From: Pseudoduganella armeniaca
GTDB lineage: Bacteria; Pseudomonadota; Gammaproteobacteria; Burkholderiales; Burkholderiaceae_D
Direction: 5' to 3'
NCBI RefSeq assembly: GCF_003028855.1
Contig: NZ_CP028324.1
Coordinates: 4,216,001-4,280,000 of the forward strand
Length of the DNA: 64,000 nt
In this document: positions 15,082 through 23,707 of the stretch, in pieces
Position numbering within the stretch: position 1 is the first letter of the stretch
Layout of the letters: each line of letters starts with the position of its first letter
Translations under genes and position numbers: made by a program
Notes under the pieces: model-generated
Databases searched by the model: none
Told to the model about the DNA's origin: nothing
The model's input: the letters and a program-made list of their open reading frames with translations, nothing else

Positions 15082-16860
15082 TCACCGGTTCTGGAAGCCG
15101 CCATACGCCTTGACGGGGCTCCACGCAGGTTCGACGGGCGGGCTGGCCGGCGCCAGCGGCGCAAATGGACCGGCGCCGTACACGACCTTGCCGTTGACGA
15201 TGGTCAGCACGCTTTCCAACTGGCGGATGCCCTCGGCCGGCATCGTGAAGTAGTCGCGCGGCAGCACCACCAGGTCGGCGTACTGCCCCGGCGCGATCCG
15301 GCCCTTGACGTCTTCCTCGCCACTCATCCAGGCGCTGCCGCGCGTCATCAGGCGCAGCGCGTCGAAGCGGCTGAGCGCGTCGGCCGGCTGCCAGATGCGC
15401 AGGCCGCCGGCCGTCTTGCCGGTAACGGCCCAGTACAGCGACGGCCACGGGCCATAGCTGCTGACGCGGGTGCCGTCCGTGCCGAGGCCGACGGGGATGC
15501 CCATCTTCAGCATCGTGCGGATCGGCGGCATCTGGCGGGTCTGCGCGCCGTAGCGCTGCCAGTAGGCCTCGCCCTGGTAATACATGCGGTTCTGCACGGC
15601 GATGCCGCCACCGAGGGTCTTCACGCGTGCCAGCTGCGCATCGGTGATCGTCTCGGCATGGTCGAAGAACCAGCGCAGCCCGTCCAGCGGCAGCTCGCGG
15701 TTGACCTTCTCGATGACGGCCAGGTCGCGCTCGATCGACTCGCCATAGGTAGCGTGGATGCGGAATGGCCAGCGGTTCTTCACCAGGAGGCGCAGCACGC
15801 CTTCCAGCTCGCTTTCCATCTGCGGCGGCATGTCCGGCCGCGGCTCGAGAAAATTCTCGAAGTCGGCCGCGCTCCACACCAGGTTTTCGCCGCCGCCTTC
15901 CGTGTTGTAGCCGTTGGCATAGAACAGGTGGTCGTTGCGATCGGGCTTGGTCTGGGCCAGCCAGCGTTCGTAGTCGGCCAGCTCCTTGCCGGGCTGCTGG
16001 GCGAACAGGTAGTAGGACGTGCGCACCGTCAGCTTGCCGTCCTTGGCCAGTTCCAGGCTGACCGCGTAGTCGTCCGGATAGGCCTGGCCACCGCCGCCGG
16101 CGTCGATCGCGCTGGTCACGCCCAGGCGGTTCAATTCGCGGTAGTAATGCAGGGTGGAGTTGGCCTGCTGCGCGCGCGGCAGCATGCCGGTCTTGGCCAG
16201 GGTGCTGTACAGGATCAGCGCGTTCGGCTTGGCCACCAGCAGGCCGGTGGGCTTGCCCTGCGCATCCAGTTCGACCACGCCATCCTTGTAGCGGGTGTTG
16301 GCGTCATAGCCCAGCGTCTCGATGCCCTTGCGGTTCAGGAAGCCCAGGCCGTACAGGTAGAGGATGAACACCGGCTTGTCTGGCACCGCCTCGTTGATCT
16401 CGGCTAGCGTGGGCAGGCGCCGCTCGGCGAATTGGTATTCGTTCCAGCCGCCCACCACCTTTACCCATTGCCCGTCCGGCGTGCGCGCCGCCTGCTCCTT
16501 GAGCATGCGCAGCGCTTCCTTCAGCGAACCTACGCCATCCCAGCGCAGTTCCGCGTTGTAGTTCAGGCCCTCGCGGATGATGTGCAGATGCGAGTCGTTC
16601 AGGCCGGGGATGACGGTACGCCCGCCGGCGTCGATGACGCGGGTGTCCTTCGTCTTGTGCTTGAGGATTTGCGCCGTGCTGCCGACGGCCGTGATCTTGC
16701 CGCCGTCGATGGCGATGGCCTGGGCGAAATCGCCTTCCTTGACCATCGTGGCGATCTTCGCGTTGGTGACGATCAGGTCGGCCGCGCAGGCCGCTGTGAG
16801 CGCGCAGGGCGCGGCGAGTCCGGCCGCCAGCATGGCAGCGTGGTGCATCAGTCGTTTCAT
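15082..16860 (-). CDS. Secreted amidohydrolase (YtcJ-like, Amidohydro_3)
   Basis: The 592-residue protein opens with a signal peptide (MKRLMHHAAMLAAGLAAPC...CAA). It then shows DLIVTNAKI, GLNDSHLHI (first metal-binding His pair), a late HAET segment, and GLGTDGTRVSSYGPWPSLYWAVTG near the C-terminus with the catalytic Asp. This is the YtcJ-type metal-dependent hydrolase family, which hydrolyses amides or cyclic imides; the substrate is not predictable. The closing segment QYADLVVLPRDYFTMPAEGI is a family trademark. An ATG 19 codons upstream would spoil the signal peptide, so 16860 is preferred. Confidence 0.88.
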   Translation of the reverse strand: MKRLMHHAAMLAAGLAAPCALTAACAADLIVTNAKIATMVKEGDFAQAIAIDGGKITAVGSTAQILKHKTKDTRVIDAGGRTVIPGLNDSHLHIIREGLNYNAELRWDGVGSLKEALRMLKEQAARTPDGQWVKVVGGWNEYQFAERRLPTLAEINEAVPDKPVFILYLYGLGFLNRKGIETLGYDANTRYKDGVVELDAQGKPTGLLVAKPNALILYSTLAKTGMLPRAQQANSTLHYYRELNRLGVTSAIDAGGGGQAYPDDYAVSLELAKDGKLTVRTSYYLFAQQPGKELADYERWLAQTKPDRNDHLFYANGYNTEGGGENLVWSAADFENFLEPRPDMPPQMESELEGVLRLLVKNRWPFRIHATYGESIERDLAVIEKVNRELPLDGLRWFFDHAETITDAQLARVKTLGGGIAVQNRMYYQGEAYWQRYGAQTRQMPPIRTMLKMGIPVGLGTDGTRVSSYGPWPSLYWAVTGKTAGGLRIWQPADALSRFDALRLMTRGSAWMSGEEDVKGRIAPGQYADLVVLPRDYFTMPAEGIRQLESVLTIVNGKVVYGAGPFAPLAPASPPVEPAWSPVKAYGGFQNR

Positions 16861-16894
16861 GGTTTCCTCGGCTGTACTACAAAAAAAAAGCGCT

Positions 16895-16945
16895 AAAAAA
16901 CGGGCCGACCGATGCACCCGGCGGCGTCGCGCGGGGCGACGCCGC
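16895..16945 (-). terminator. Intrinsic terminator of the periplasmic yceI gene
   Basis: On the minus strand, ten bases past the YceI stop, there is a perfect 10-bp hairpin (16921-16945, arms GCGGCGTCGC). A second stem CGGG/CCCG (16901-16920) with six T residues follows. It separates the yceI gene from the amidohydrolase downstream on the same strand. Confidence 0.7.
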
Positions 16946-16954
16946 GTCAGGAAC

Positions 16955-17530
16955 TTACTCCTTGATCGCTTCGATCGCGAAGGTCAGCTGCACGTCGTCG
17001 CTGACGTTCGGCGCATACTTGCCCGCGTTGAATTCGCTGCGCTTGATGGTGGCGGTCGCGTTGGCGCCGCAGGCATCCTTCTTCGCCATCGGGTGGGGCT
17101 GGCACTTGAACGACGTGACCTGCAGGGTGACCGGCTTGGTCACGCCCTTGACCGTCAGGTTGCCGTCCACCGATGCCAGCGTATCGCCGTTGAAGTTGAA
17201 CTTGGTCGACTTGTACGTGATGGTCGGGTACTTGGCCGTGTCGAAGAAGTCGGCGCCCTGGATATGGCTGTTGAACAGGTCGGAGCCCGTGCTGACCGAC
17301 TTCGCATCGATGGTCACGTCGACGGAACCCGTCTTGGCGGCCCGGTCCAGCGTGATCTTGCCCTTGGTGTTGTCGAAGCGGCTTTCCTGCGTCGAGAAGC
17401 CCAGGTGGCTGTACGAGAAGCGCGCGAAGGTGTGCGAGTTGTCGATGACGTAGGTTTCCGGCGCGGCGTGCGCGGCCAGGGAGGCAGTCAGGGCAAGCGC
17501 TGCGGCGGTCAGGGCGATCAATTTTTTCAT
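16955..17530 (-). CDS. YceI family periplasmic protein
   Basis: A 191-residue protein with a clear signal peptide ending AAHA. The mature part shows the YceI barrel pattern ETYVIDNSHTFARFSYSHLGF, HIQGADFFDTAKYPTITYKST, and DGNLTVKGVTKPVTLQV. It keeps two cysteines (FKCQP, DACGA) likely joined in a disulfide. The family binds polyprenoid lipids in the periplasm; some members respond to osmotic or pH stress. The gene is monocistronic with its own terminator and a strong dyad upstream that may be its operator. Confidence 0.9.
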   Translation of the reverse strand: MKKLIALTAAALALTASLAAHAAPETYVIDNSHTFARFSYSHLGFSTQESRFDNTKGKITLDRAAKTGSVDVTIDAKSVSTGSDLFNSHIQGADFFDTAKYPTITYKSTKFNFNGDTLASVDGNLTVKGVTKPVTLQVTSFKCQPHPMAKKDACGANATATIKRSEFNAGKYAPNVSDDVQLTFAIEAIKE

Positions 17531-17611
17531 GTAAAACTCTCCAGTCTGAGGTTAACGAACCCAGGCATTATGCGCGGGGCACGGCGGAGAGTAAAACGGA
17601 AAATTTACCGA

Positions 17612-17638
17612 TTTATTATCGAAATTCTCGATAATAAA
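17612..17638. promoter_or_regulatory. Perfect 11-bp dyad upstream of yceI
   Basis: TTTATTATCGA-AATTC-TCGATAATAAA is a perfect 11-bp inverted repeat with a 5-base spacer, about 80 bases upstream of the yceI start. Its symmetry and AT-richness in GC-rich DNA suggest an operator for a dimeric repressor (MarR/TetR type); no such regulator gene is adjacent. A terminator reading is less likely, as the stem is AT-rich. Confidence 0.5.
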
Positions 17639-17737
17639 ACCCGCTGGCGAACGAGATGATGGTAATGGATGGGCCCTTGACTGCCCATCTGCCAAATGGG
17701 AGCGGGCTTTGCCACCCGGGTGGGGAAGACAAGCCGA

Positions 17738-17790
17738 GGTGACAGGCTCCGAACTGCGGGCGTCCCGCCCGCACTGCGGAGCCTGTAACC
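17738..17790. repeat. 25-bp-arm hairpin (palindrome family 1, copy 3, imperfect)
   Basis: Left arm 17738-17762, loop TCC, right arm 17766-17790, 22 of 25 pairs. It has the family start GGTGACAGGCTCC and the same arm and loop lengths as copies 1 and 2. It lies in the stretch between the ssuB end and the yceI start. Confidence 0.75.
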
Positions 17791-17825
17791 TGTGGGTTTC
17801 GCTTGCGCCGCCGATAAATCCGGGG

Positions 17826-17936
17826 GGTTGGGGTCTGTCCCTTTTGGAAGCGCTGCAGGGGTTTCGAGGAACAGGGCAACGTTTAAGCCGCCGATAAAAA
17901 CCAGGGTCAGTCCCGAAGGGACAGACCCTAACCCTG
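17826..17936. repeat. Palindrome family 2: GGGTCTGTCCC / GGGTCAGTCCC units
   Basis: A GGGGTCTGTCCC unit at about 17829 faces a hairpin at 17907-17931, GGGTCAGTCCC-GAA-GGGACAGACCC, with one mismatch. The segment GCCGCCGATAAA occurs twice here (about 17809 and 17888), just before the palindromic cores. The same core and flank recur at 34331-34497. The remainder of 17531-17968 has no gene. Confidence 0.65.
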
Positions 17937-17968
17937 AGGCGCCACGGGACTACCGAGGAACTGCCGCC

Positions 17969-18757
17969 TTAAGCATCCAGCAAGCGCGCCAGCAGCCGGC
18001 TCTCGATGGCGGCGAACTCGCGCGAGCCGCGTGCGCGCGGGCGCGGCAGGTCGACCGCCACGTCCAGCGTGATGCGGCCCTCTTCGATCAGCAGCACGCG
18101 ATCGGCCAGCGCCACCGCCTCCTGCACGTCGTGCGTCACCAGCACGGCCGTGAAGCCGCGCTTGCGCCACAGCGTCTCGATCAAGCGCTGCATCTCGATG
18201 CGGGTCAGCGCATCGAGCGCGCCGAGCGGCTCGTCCAGCAGCAGCAGCGACGGCTCGTGCACCAGGGCGCGCGCCAACGCCACCCGCTGGCGCTGGCCGC
18301 CGGACAGCTCGGCCGGCCAGGCATCGGCCCGCTCGGCCAGCCCGACGGCGCCCAGCGCCTGCGCCGCCGCATGCGGCCCGGCGCCTTGCAGGCCGAGCGC
18401 GACGTTGTCCAGCACCGTCTTCCACGGCAGCAGGCGCGGTTCCTGGAACATCATGCGCACCGTCGTGTCGGCGCCCACGTCGACCTGGCCGCCATCGAGC
18501 GCGTCCAGCCCCGCAATGGTGCGCAACAAGGTGCTCTTGCCGCAGCCGCTGCGGCCGACGACGGCGACGAATTCGCCGGCCGCCAGGCGCAGGCCGATGG
18601 CGTCCAGCACGGTGCGCTCGCCGTAGGCCTTGGTCAGGCCCCGCAGCGTGACGGCGGCGCCCTGCCGGCGCAGCGGCGCCGGGTCGGCGCGGCGCCAGGC
18701 CGGTGCCGGGGCAGCGGCAAACAGTTCGGTATCGATGGGTATCGTGGCGTGCAGCAT
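17969..18757 (-). CDS. ssuB: Aliphatic sulfonate ABC transporter, ATP-binding protein
   Basis: A 262-residue ABC ATPase with Walker A GRSGCGKST, signature LSGGQRQRVALARAL, Walker B LLLLDEPLGALD and switch His in VTHDVQEA. Sequence and gene order place it as SsuB, which powers uptake of alkanesulfonates as a sulfur source. It is the last gene of the leftward ssuEADCB operon, 17 bases after ssuC. It may also energise the second SsuA/SsuC pair at 27.4-29.3 kb, which lacks an ATPase. The start ATG at 18757 gives the usual length; the upstream in-frame extension belongs to other genes. Confidence 0.93.
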   Translation of the reverse strand: MLHATIPIDTELFAAAPAPAWRRADPAPLRRQGAAVTLRGLTKAYGERTVLDAIGLRLAAGEFVAVVGRSGCGKSTLLRTIAGLDALDGGQVDVGADTTVRMMFQEPRLLPWKTVLDNVALGLQGAGPHAAAQALGAVGLAERADAWPAELSGGQRQRVALARALVHEPSLLLLDEPLGALDALTRIEMQRLIETLWRKRGFTAVLVTHDVQEAVALADRVLLIEEGRITLDVAVDLPRPRARGSREFAAIESRLLARLLDA

Positions 18758-18774
18758 GTTCGTCCTCTCTTCAA

Positions 18775-19572
18775 TCATCGATAGGCCGGGTTCCAGCGCA
18801 GCAGGCGGCGTTCCAGCCCACGCGCGAACAGGTCGGCCAGCTTGCCCAGCAAGGCGTACAGCAGCACGCCCACCAGCACCACGTCGGTCTGCAGGAATTC
18901 GCGCGCGTTCATCGTCATGTAGCCGATACCCGCCTGCGCCGAAATGGTCTCGGCCACGATCAGCAGCACCCACACGAGGCCCAGCGAGAAACGCACGCCG
19001 ACCAGGATCGACGGCAGCGCGGCGGGCAGGATCACGTCGCGGTACAGCGGCCAGCCGCGCAGGCCATAGCTCCTGGCCATCTCGATCAGCTGGGCATCGG
19101 CGGCGCGGATGCCGTGGAAGGTGTTCAGGTAGACCGGGAAGAACACGCCGACCGCCAGCAGGAACAGCTTGGCGCTTTCGTCGATGCCGAACCACAGGAT
19201 CACCAGCGGGATCAGCGCCAGCGCCGGGATGTTGCGGATCATCTGCAACGTCGTGTCCAGCAGCGTCTCGGCGCGGCGGAAGCTGCCGGTCAGGAGCCCC
19301 AGCAGCAGGCCGGCGCCGGCGCCGACACCGAAGCCGGACAGCGCCCGCCACAGGCTGGTGCGCAGGTGCGTCCACAATTCGCCCGACACGGCCAGCGACC
19401 AGAACGCCTGCGCCACCGCCCACGGCTCGGGCAGGATGCGGCTGGACAGCCAGCCGGTGCGGGCCGACAGCTCCCACGCCAGCAGCAGCGCGATCGGCAG
19501 CAGCCAGGGCGCCAGGCCGGCGCGCAACGTGTCCAGGGCGCGCGGCGCGGAGAGGACAGCGCCGGCCATCAT
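18775..19572 (-). CDS. ssuC: Aliphatic sulfonate ABC transporter, permease
   Basis: A 265-residue inner-membrane permease with about six hydrophobic segments and the ABC coupling loop EMARSYGLRGWPLYRDVILPAALP. It matches SsuC/TauC-type permeases of the sulfonate/nitrate/taurine family. It begins at a double ATG (19572/19569) overlapping the ssuD stop. It works with SsuB and SsuA. Confidence 0.92.
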   Translation of the reverse strand: MMAGAVLSAPRALDTLRAGLAPWLLPIALLLAWELSARTGWLSSRILPEPWAVAQAFWSLAVSGELWTHLRTSLWRALSGFGVGAGAGLLLGLLTGSFRRAETLLDTTLQMIRNIPALALIPLVILWFGIDESAKLFLLAVGVFFPVYLNTFHGIRAADAQLIEMARSYGLRGWPLYRDVILPAALPSILVGVRFSLGLVWVLLIVAETISAQAGIGYMTMNAREFLQTDVVLVGVLLYALLGKLADLFARGLERRLLRWNPAYR

Positions 19573-20726
19573 GCCGCCTTGCGCGGGGCGGAGGGTACGA
19601 TATCGGTCGCCATCACTTCGCCGAACGGTCCCGTGATCGACTGCTCGCCGCTGGCCTTGCCCTTGCCCAGCAGCGGGAACACCAGTTCGGCGAAACGGTA
19701 CGATTCCTCCAGGTGCGGGTAGCCGGAGAAGATGAAGGTCTCGATGCCCAGCGCCTGGTATTCGCGGATGCGTTCGGCCACCGTCTCGGCATCGCCCACC
19801 AGCGCGGTGCCGGCGCCGCCGCGCACCAGGCCGACGCCGGCCCACAGGTTGGGCGCCACTTCCAGCTTGTCGCGCCGGCCGCCGTGCAGCGCGGCCATGC
19901 GGCGCTGGCCTTCCGAGTCCATGCGCGCGAAGGTGGCCTGCGCCTTGGCGATGACGTCGTCGTCCAGGTGCGAGATCAGTTCGTCGGCCGCGCGCCAGGC
20001 CGCCTCATTGGTCTCGCGCACGATCACGTGCAGGCGGATGCCGAATTTCACGGTGCGCCCGTGTGCGGCGGCGCGCTGGCGGATGTCGGCGATCTTTTCC
20101 GCCACGGCGGCCGGCGGTTCGCCCCAGGTCAGGTACACGTCCATCTGCTCGGCCGCCAGGTCGTGCGCCGCCGCCGAGGAACCGCCGAAGTACAGCGGCG
20201 GATACGGCTTTTGCACCGGCGGGTACAAGGTCTTGGCACCCTTCACCTTCAGGTGCTTGCCGTCGAAGTCGAAGCCGGCGTCGCCGCCCTCGCCGGACAG
20301 CGCGCCGCGCCAGATGCGGATGAACTCATCGGAGATCTCGTAGCGCTCGGCGTGGTCGGCGAACAGGCCATCCGCTTCCAGTTCCGTTGGGTCGCCGCCC
20401 GTCACCACGTTGATCAGCAGGCGACCGTTGGAGAGACGGTCGAACGTCGAAGCCATGCGCACCGCCAGGCCCGGCGTGGACAGGCCGGGGCGCACCGCGA
20501 CCAGGAACTTCAGCTGCTTGGTCGCGTGGATCAGGGAAGATGCCACCACCCAGGCATCCTCGCACGAGCGCCCCGTCGGCAGCAGCACGCCGTCGTAACC
20601 CAGCGTGTCGGCGGCCACGGCCACCTGCTTCAAGTAATCGGCATCGACGGCGCGCGCGCCTTTCGAGGTGCCTAGGTAGCGGCTGTCGCCGTGGGTTGGG
20701 ATGAACCAGAACAAATTCAACGACAT
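19569..20726 (-). CDS. ssuD: FMNH2-dependent alkanesulfonate monooxygenase
   Basis: A 385-residue luciferase-like monooxygenase starting MSLNLFWFIPTHGDSRYLG, nearly the same length as E. coli SsuD (381). Family hallmarks are LLPTGRSCEDAWV, FLVAVRPG, LINVVTGGDP and YPPLYFGGSSAAA. It uses FMNH2 from SsuE and O2 to release sulfite from C1-C14 alkanesulfonates, giving an aldehyde. It stands in the middle of the ssu operon between ssuA and ssuC. Confidence 0.95.
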   Translation of the reverse strand: MSLNLFWFIPTHGDSRYLGTSKGARAVDADYLKQVAVAADTLGYDGVLLPTGRSCEDAWVVASSLIHATKQLKFLVAVRPGLSTPGLAVRMASTFDRLSNGRLLINVVTGGDPTELEADGLFADHAERYEISDEFIRIWRGALSGEGGDAGFDFDGKHLKVKGAKTLYPPVQKPYPPLYFGGSSAAAHDLAAEQMDVYLTWGEPPAAVAEKIADIRQRAAAHGRTVKFGIRLHVIVRETNEAAWRAADELISHLDDDVIAKAQATFARMDSEGQRRMAALHGGRRDKLEVAPNLWAGVGLVRGGAGTALVGDAETVAERIREYQALGIETFIFSGYPHLEESYRFAELVFPLLGKGKASGEQSITGPFGEVMATDIVPSAPRKAA

Positions 20727-20734
20727 GGATACTC

Positions 20735-21697
20735 CTAGCGGGCCGCCAGCACGGCGTCCTTGATGGCGATCGGTTTCGGAATCAATTTCAGGCCGGCGAA
20801 GGCGTCGGCGATCTTCTGCTGCTCGCGCAGCACCTCGGGCCCCACCGGCTTGACACCGAAGCTGTAGCGCGTGGTGGCCAGTTCGACGACGGGCAGCGGC
20901 AGCCCGGTCTGCGTGGCCAGCAGTGCCGCCACCTCCTTCGGATTGGCGCGGCCCCACTCGTCGACCTGCGCCACCTCGTCGATGACGAGTTTCAGCAGCT
21001 CCGGGTTGTGCTGCGCCCAGCCGCGCGCCGCGAGATAGAACTGGTGGTTCGACACCAGTCCGGTGCCGTCGGCCAGGATGCGCGCGCCCAGCTGCTTTTC
21101 GGCGGCGGCAAAGAACGGGTCCCAGATCACCCAGGCATCGACGGCGCCGCGCTCGAAGGCGGCACGCGCATCCGACGGCGGCAGGAACACGGGCTGGATG
21201 TCCGCATAGGCAAGGCCGGCCTGCTCCAGCGCGCGCAGCAGCAGGTAGTGCACGTTCGAACCCTTGTTCAGCGCGACCCGCTTGCCCTTCAATTGCGCCA
21301 CGCTTTTCAACGGCGAATCCTTCGGCACCACGATCGCCTCGCTGCGCGGCGACGGCGGCTCGTAGCCCACGTACGCCAGGCTGGCGCCGGCCGCCTGGGC
21401 GAAGATCGGCGGCGCCTCGCCGACGGTGCCGAAATCGATGCTGCCCACGTTCAGGCCCTCCAGCAGCTGCGGGCCGGCCGGGAACTCGGTCCACTGCACC
21501 GCGATGCCCTTGCCGGCCAGGCGCTGCTCCAAGCTGCCGCGGCCTTTCAGCAGGGTCAGCGTGCCGTACTTCTGGTAGCCGATGCGGATGGTCTTTTGTG
21601 CCTGCGCCCGCGCCTGCGGCAACGCGCCGACCACGGCGCCCGCGAACAGCAGGCCCAGGGTGCGCCGCCGGGCGGCGCGCTTGTCATGCATGCTCAT
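20735..21697 (-). CDS. ssuA: Aliphatic sulfonate ABC transporter, substrate-binding protein
   Basis: A 320-residue periplasmic binding protein with an Arg-rich N-region and signal peptide ending QARAQA. The body has IRIGYQKYGTLTLLKGRGSLEQ, a family-typical opening, then FPAGPQLLEGLNVGSIDFGTVGEAPP. It captures sulfonates for SsuBC. It starts at ATG 21697 (MSMHDK) and lies eight bases before ssuD. A second member of the family is encoded at 27393-28394. Confidence 0.93.
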   Translation of the reverse strand: MSMHDKRAARRRTLGLLFAGAVVGALPQARAQAQKTIRIGYQKYGTLTLLKGRGSLEQRLAGKGIAVQWTEFPAGPQLLEGLNVGSIDFGTVGEAPPIFAQAAGASLAYVGYEPPSPRSEAIVVPKDSPLKSVAQLKGKRVALNKGSNVHYLLLRALEQAGLAYADIQPVFLPPSDARAAFERGAVDAWVIWDPFFAAAEKQLGARILADGTGLVSNHQFYLAARGWAQHNPELLKLVIDEVAQVDEWGRANPKEVAALLATQTGLPLPVVELATTRYSFGVKPVGPEVLREQQKIADAFAGLKLIPKPIAIKDAVLAAR

Positions 21698-21737
21698 TGC
21701 TGCTCCACTATTGTTATCGTCCTTATTTGATACGTGC

Positions 21738-22283
21738 TCATGCCGCCTGGCGCGCCAGCGGCGCGGGCAGCAGGTCCGCCAGTGCGGCGACGCCGGCCGC
21801 CACGCGCGTCGCGATCTCCGGCGCCAGCGCCACGCCCTGCTCGCTCCATTGCACCTGGTGCGACGTCGCATAGATACTGGTCAGTACCAGGCGCGCCTCC
21901 AGTGCCTGCAGCACGGGGCGCAGCGCATAGTCCAACGCCAGCAGGTGCGACTGGCTGCCACCGGTGGCGATGGGCAGGACGACCTTGCCGGCCAGGCCGT
22001 CTTGCGGCAGCAGGTCGAGGAAGGCCTTCAGCGCGCCGGAGAACGACGCCTTGTAGACGGGCGTGCCGACAACGACGGCGTCGGCCGCCGCCACCTGGGC
22101 CAGCGCGGCACGCAGTGCCGGATTGTTCGTGTCCGCCTGCAACAGCGCCTGGGCCGGCAGGTCGCGCACGTCCAGGCGGCTGGTGACAAGGCCCAGCGCC
22201 GCCAGGCGCTCGCCCAGGTGCTGCAGCAGCCGGCCGGTGGTGGAGGGGACGGCGGGGCTGCCGCCGAGAAGGAGAATGCTCAT
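21738..22283 (-). CDS. ssuE: NADPH-dependent FMN reductase
   Basis: A 181-residue flavodoxin-fold reductase with the phosphate loop region MSILLLGGSPAVPSTTGRLL and GTPVYKASFSGALKAFLDLLPQ, as in SsuE. It supplies reduced FMN to SsuD, and perhaps also to the two flavin-dependent oxygenases encoded in the rightward operon. It is the first gene of the leftward ssu operon; the intergenic region to its right (22284-22510) separates it from the divergent SfnB operon. Confidence 0.93.
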   Translation of the reverse strand: MSILLLGGSPAVPSTTGRLLQHLGERLAALGLVTSRLDVRDLPAQALLQADTNNPALRAALAQVAAADAVVVGTPVYKASFSGALKAFLDLLPQDGLAGKVVLPIATGGSQSHLLALDYALRPVLQALEARLVLTSIYATSHQVQWSEQGVALAPEIATRVAAGVAALADLLPAPLARQAA

Positions 22284-22368
22284 CTTGGTGTCCTGTGCGC
22301 TGATCGAGACGATTGGTAAGCGCTAGGCTAAGCCAGCAACTGGCAAAGCAGAAGGAATGGTTTCGCCG

Positions 22369-22411
22369 TTCGATATGTGATTTTCTCAGCATGATTTTTC
22401 GGCATATCGAA
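22369..22411. promoter_or_regulatory. Inverted repeat between the two divergent sulfur operons
   Basis: TTCGATATG (22369-22377) and CATATCGAA (22403-22411) are perfect 9-bp inverted repeats 25 bases apart, in the only gap between ssuEADCB and the SfnB-led operon. The site is well placed to regulate both directions together, as LysR-type sulfur regulators such as CysB/Cbl do. No local regulator gene is present. Confidence 0.45.
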
Positions 22412-22510
22412 GCGCGCAATTCTTCGTGGACGCCGCTGGCGCGCGACCGCGATACTGGTCCAGCGGCGCTGCGACCCGGCGCCATCCTGTTTACCAACCT
22501 CTCGATACCC

Positions 22511-23707
22511 ATGAGCGCACTACCAGCCATCCCCCTGCCACCCGCACCGCCGGATCCCCTCGACAGCGCCGCCGACCTGGCGCGGCAACTCCATGCGACG
22601 GCCATCGAGCGTGACCGCCAGGGCGGCCATGCCGCCGCCGAGCGTGAATTGATCCGCGCATCGGGCCTCCTGGCGCTGTCGATTCCGGTCCAGCATGGCG
22701 GTCTCGGTGCCGCTTGGGACGTCACCCTGCGTGCCGTGCGCACGCTGGCCCGGGCCGACAGCGCGTTGGCCCACGTATTCGGCTTCCACCACCTGCAACT
22801 GGCCGGCATCGCGCTGTACGGCGATGCGGCCCAACAGCGCGAGCTGCTGCGCCGCAGCGCCACGGAGCATCTGTTCTGGGGTAATGCATTGAACCCGCTG
22901 GACAAGCGCACCAGCGCCGTCGCCAGCGCCGACGGCTTCGTGCTGAACGGCGTCAAGAGCTTCGCCTCCGGCGCGCTGGGCTCGGACTGGTTGACGATAT
23001 CAGCGTGGCACGCACCCACGGCCAGCGCCCTGATCGGGGTACTGCCGACCAACAGCGCCGGCATCGCCGTGCAGGGCGACTGGGACGCCTTCGGCCAGAA
23101 GCAGACCGACAGCGGCACCGTCACGTTCGACAACGTGCACCTGCCGGCGCACCTGGTGCTGCAAGCACCCGGCGTTGCGCCCACGGCGCAAGCCACCCTG
23201 CGTTCGCAAGTGGCGCAGCTGATCATGACCAACCTGTACCTGGGCATCGCCGAAGGCGCGTTTGCCGCCGCGCGCGATTACCTGGCGGGCCAGGCGCGGC
23301 CCTGGTTCGCGTCCGGCGTGGCCGCCGCCACCGACGACCCGTTCGTCCAGCACCGCTTCGGCGAACTGTGGACGCTGCTGCGGCCGGCCGAGGTACTGGC
23401 CGACGACGCCGGCCGCGCGCTGGACCGACTGTTTGCGCGCGGCGCCCTCGTCACCGCGCAGGAGCGCGGCGAACTGGCCGTGGCCGGCGCCACCGCCAAG
23501 GTGCTGGCGCACCGCGCCGCCATCGAGATCGGCAGCCAGCTGTTCGAACTGACGGGTGCCCGCTCGACCTCGGCGCAATATGGCTTCGACCGCTACTGGC
23601 GCAACGCTCGCGTGCACACCCTGCACGACCCGGTCGACTACAAATACCGCGACCTGGGGCGCCACGCGCTGACCGGCACGCTGCCCGAACCGACGGCGTA
23701 TTCGTGA
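22511..23707 (+). CDS. SfnB-type sulfur-acquisition oxidoreductase (acyl-CoA dehydrogenase fold)
   Basis: A 398-residue protein of the acyl-CoA dehydrogenase superfamily, with IPVQHGGLGAAW, FGFHHLQLAGI, FVLNGVKSFASGALGSDWL and a C-terminal YDRYWRNARVHTLHDPV-like segment. This is the DszC/SfnB branch, which are flavin-dependent monooxygenases used to obtain sulfur from sulfones and other organosulfur compounds. It heads a seven-gene rightward operon. I chose ATG 22511 because the upstream in-frame extension overlaps the regulatory gap. Its stop overlaps the metN-like start (TGATG). Confidence 0.85.
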   Translation: MSALPAIPLPPAPPDPLDSAADLARQLHATAIERDRQGGHAAAERELIRASGLLALSIPVQHGGLGAAWDVTLRAVRTLARADSALAHVFGFHHLQLAGIALYGDAAQQRELLRRSATEHLFWGNALNPLDKRTSAVASADGFVLNGVKSFASGALGSDWLTISAWHAPTASALIGVLPTNSAGIAVQGDWDAFGQKQTDSGTVTFDNVHLPAHLVLQAPGVAPTAQATLRSQVAQLIMTNLYLGIAEGAFAAARDYLAGQARPWFASGVAAATDDPFVQHRFGELWTLLRPAEVLADDAGRALDRLFARGALVTAQERGELAVAGATAKVLAHRAAIEIGSQLFELTGARSTSAQYGFDRYWRNARVHTLHDPVDYKYRDLGRHALTGTLPEPTAYS

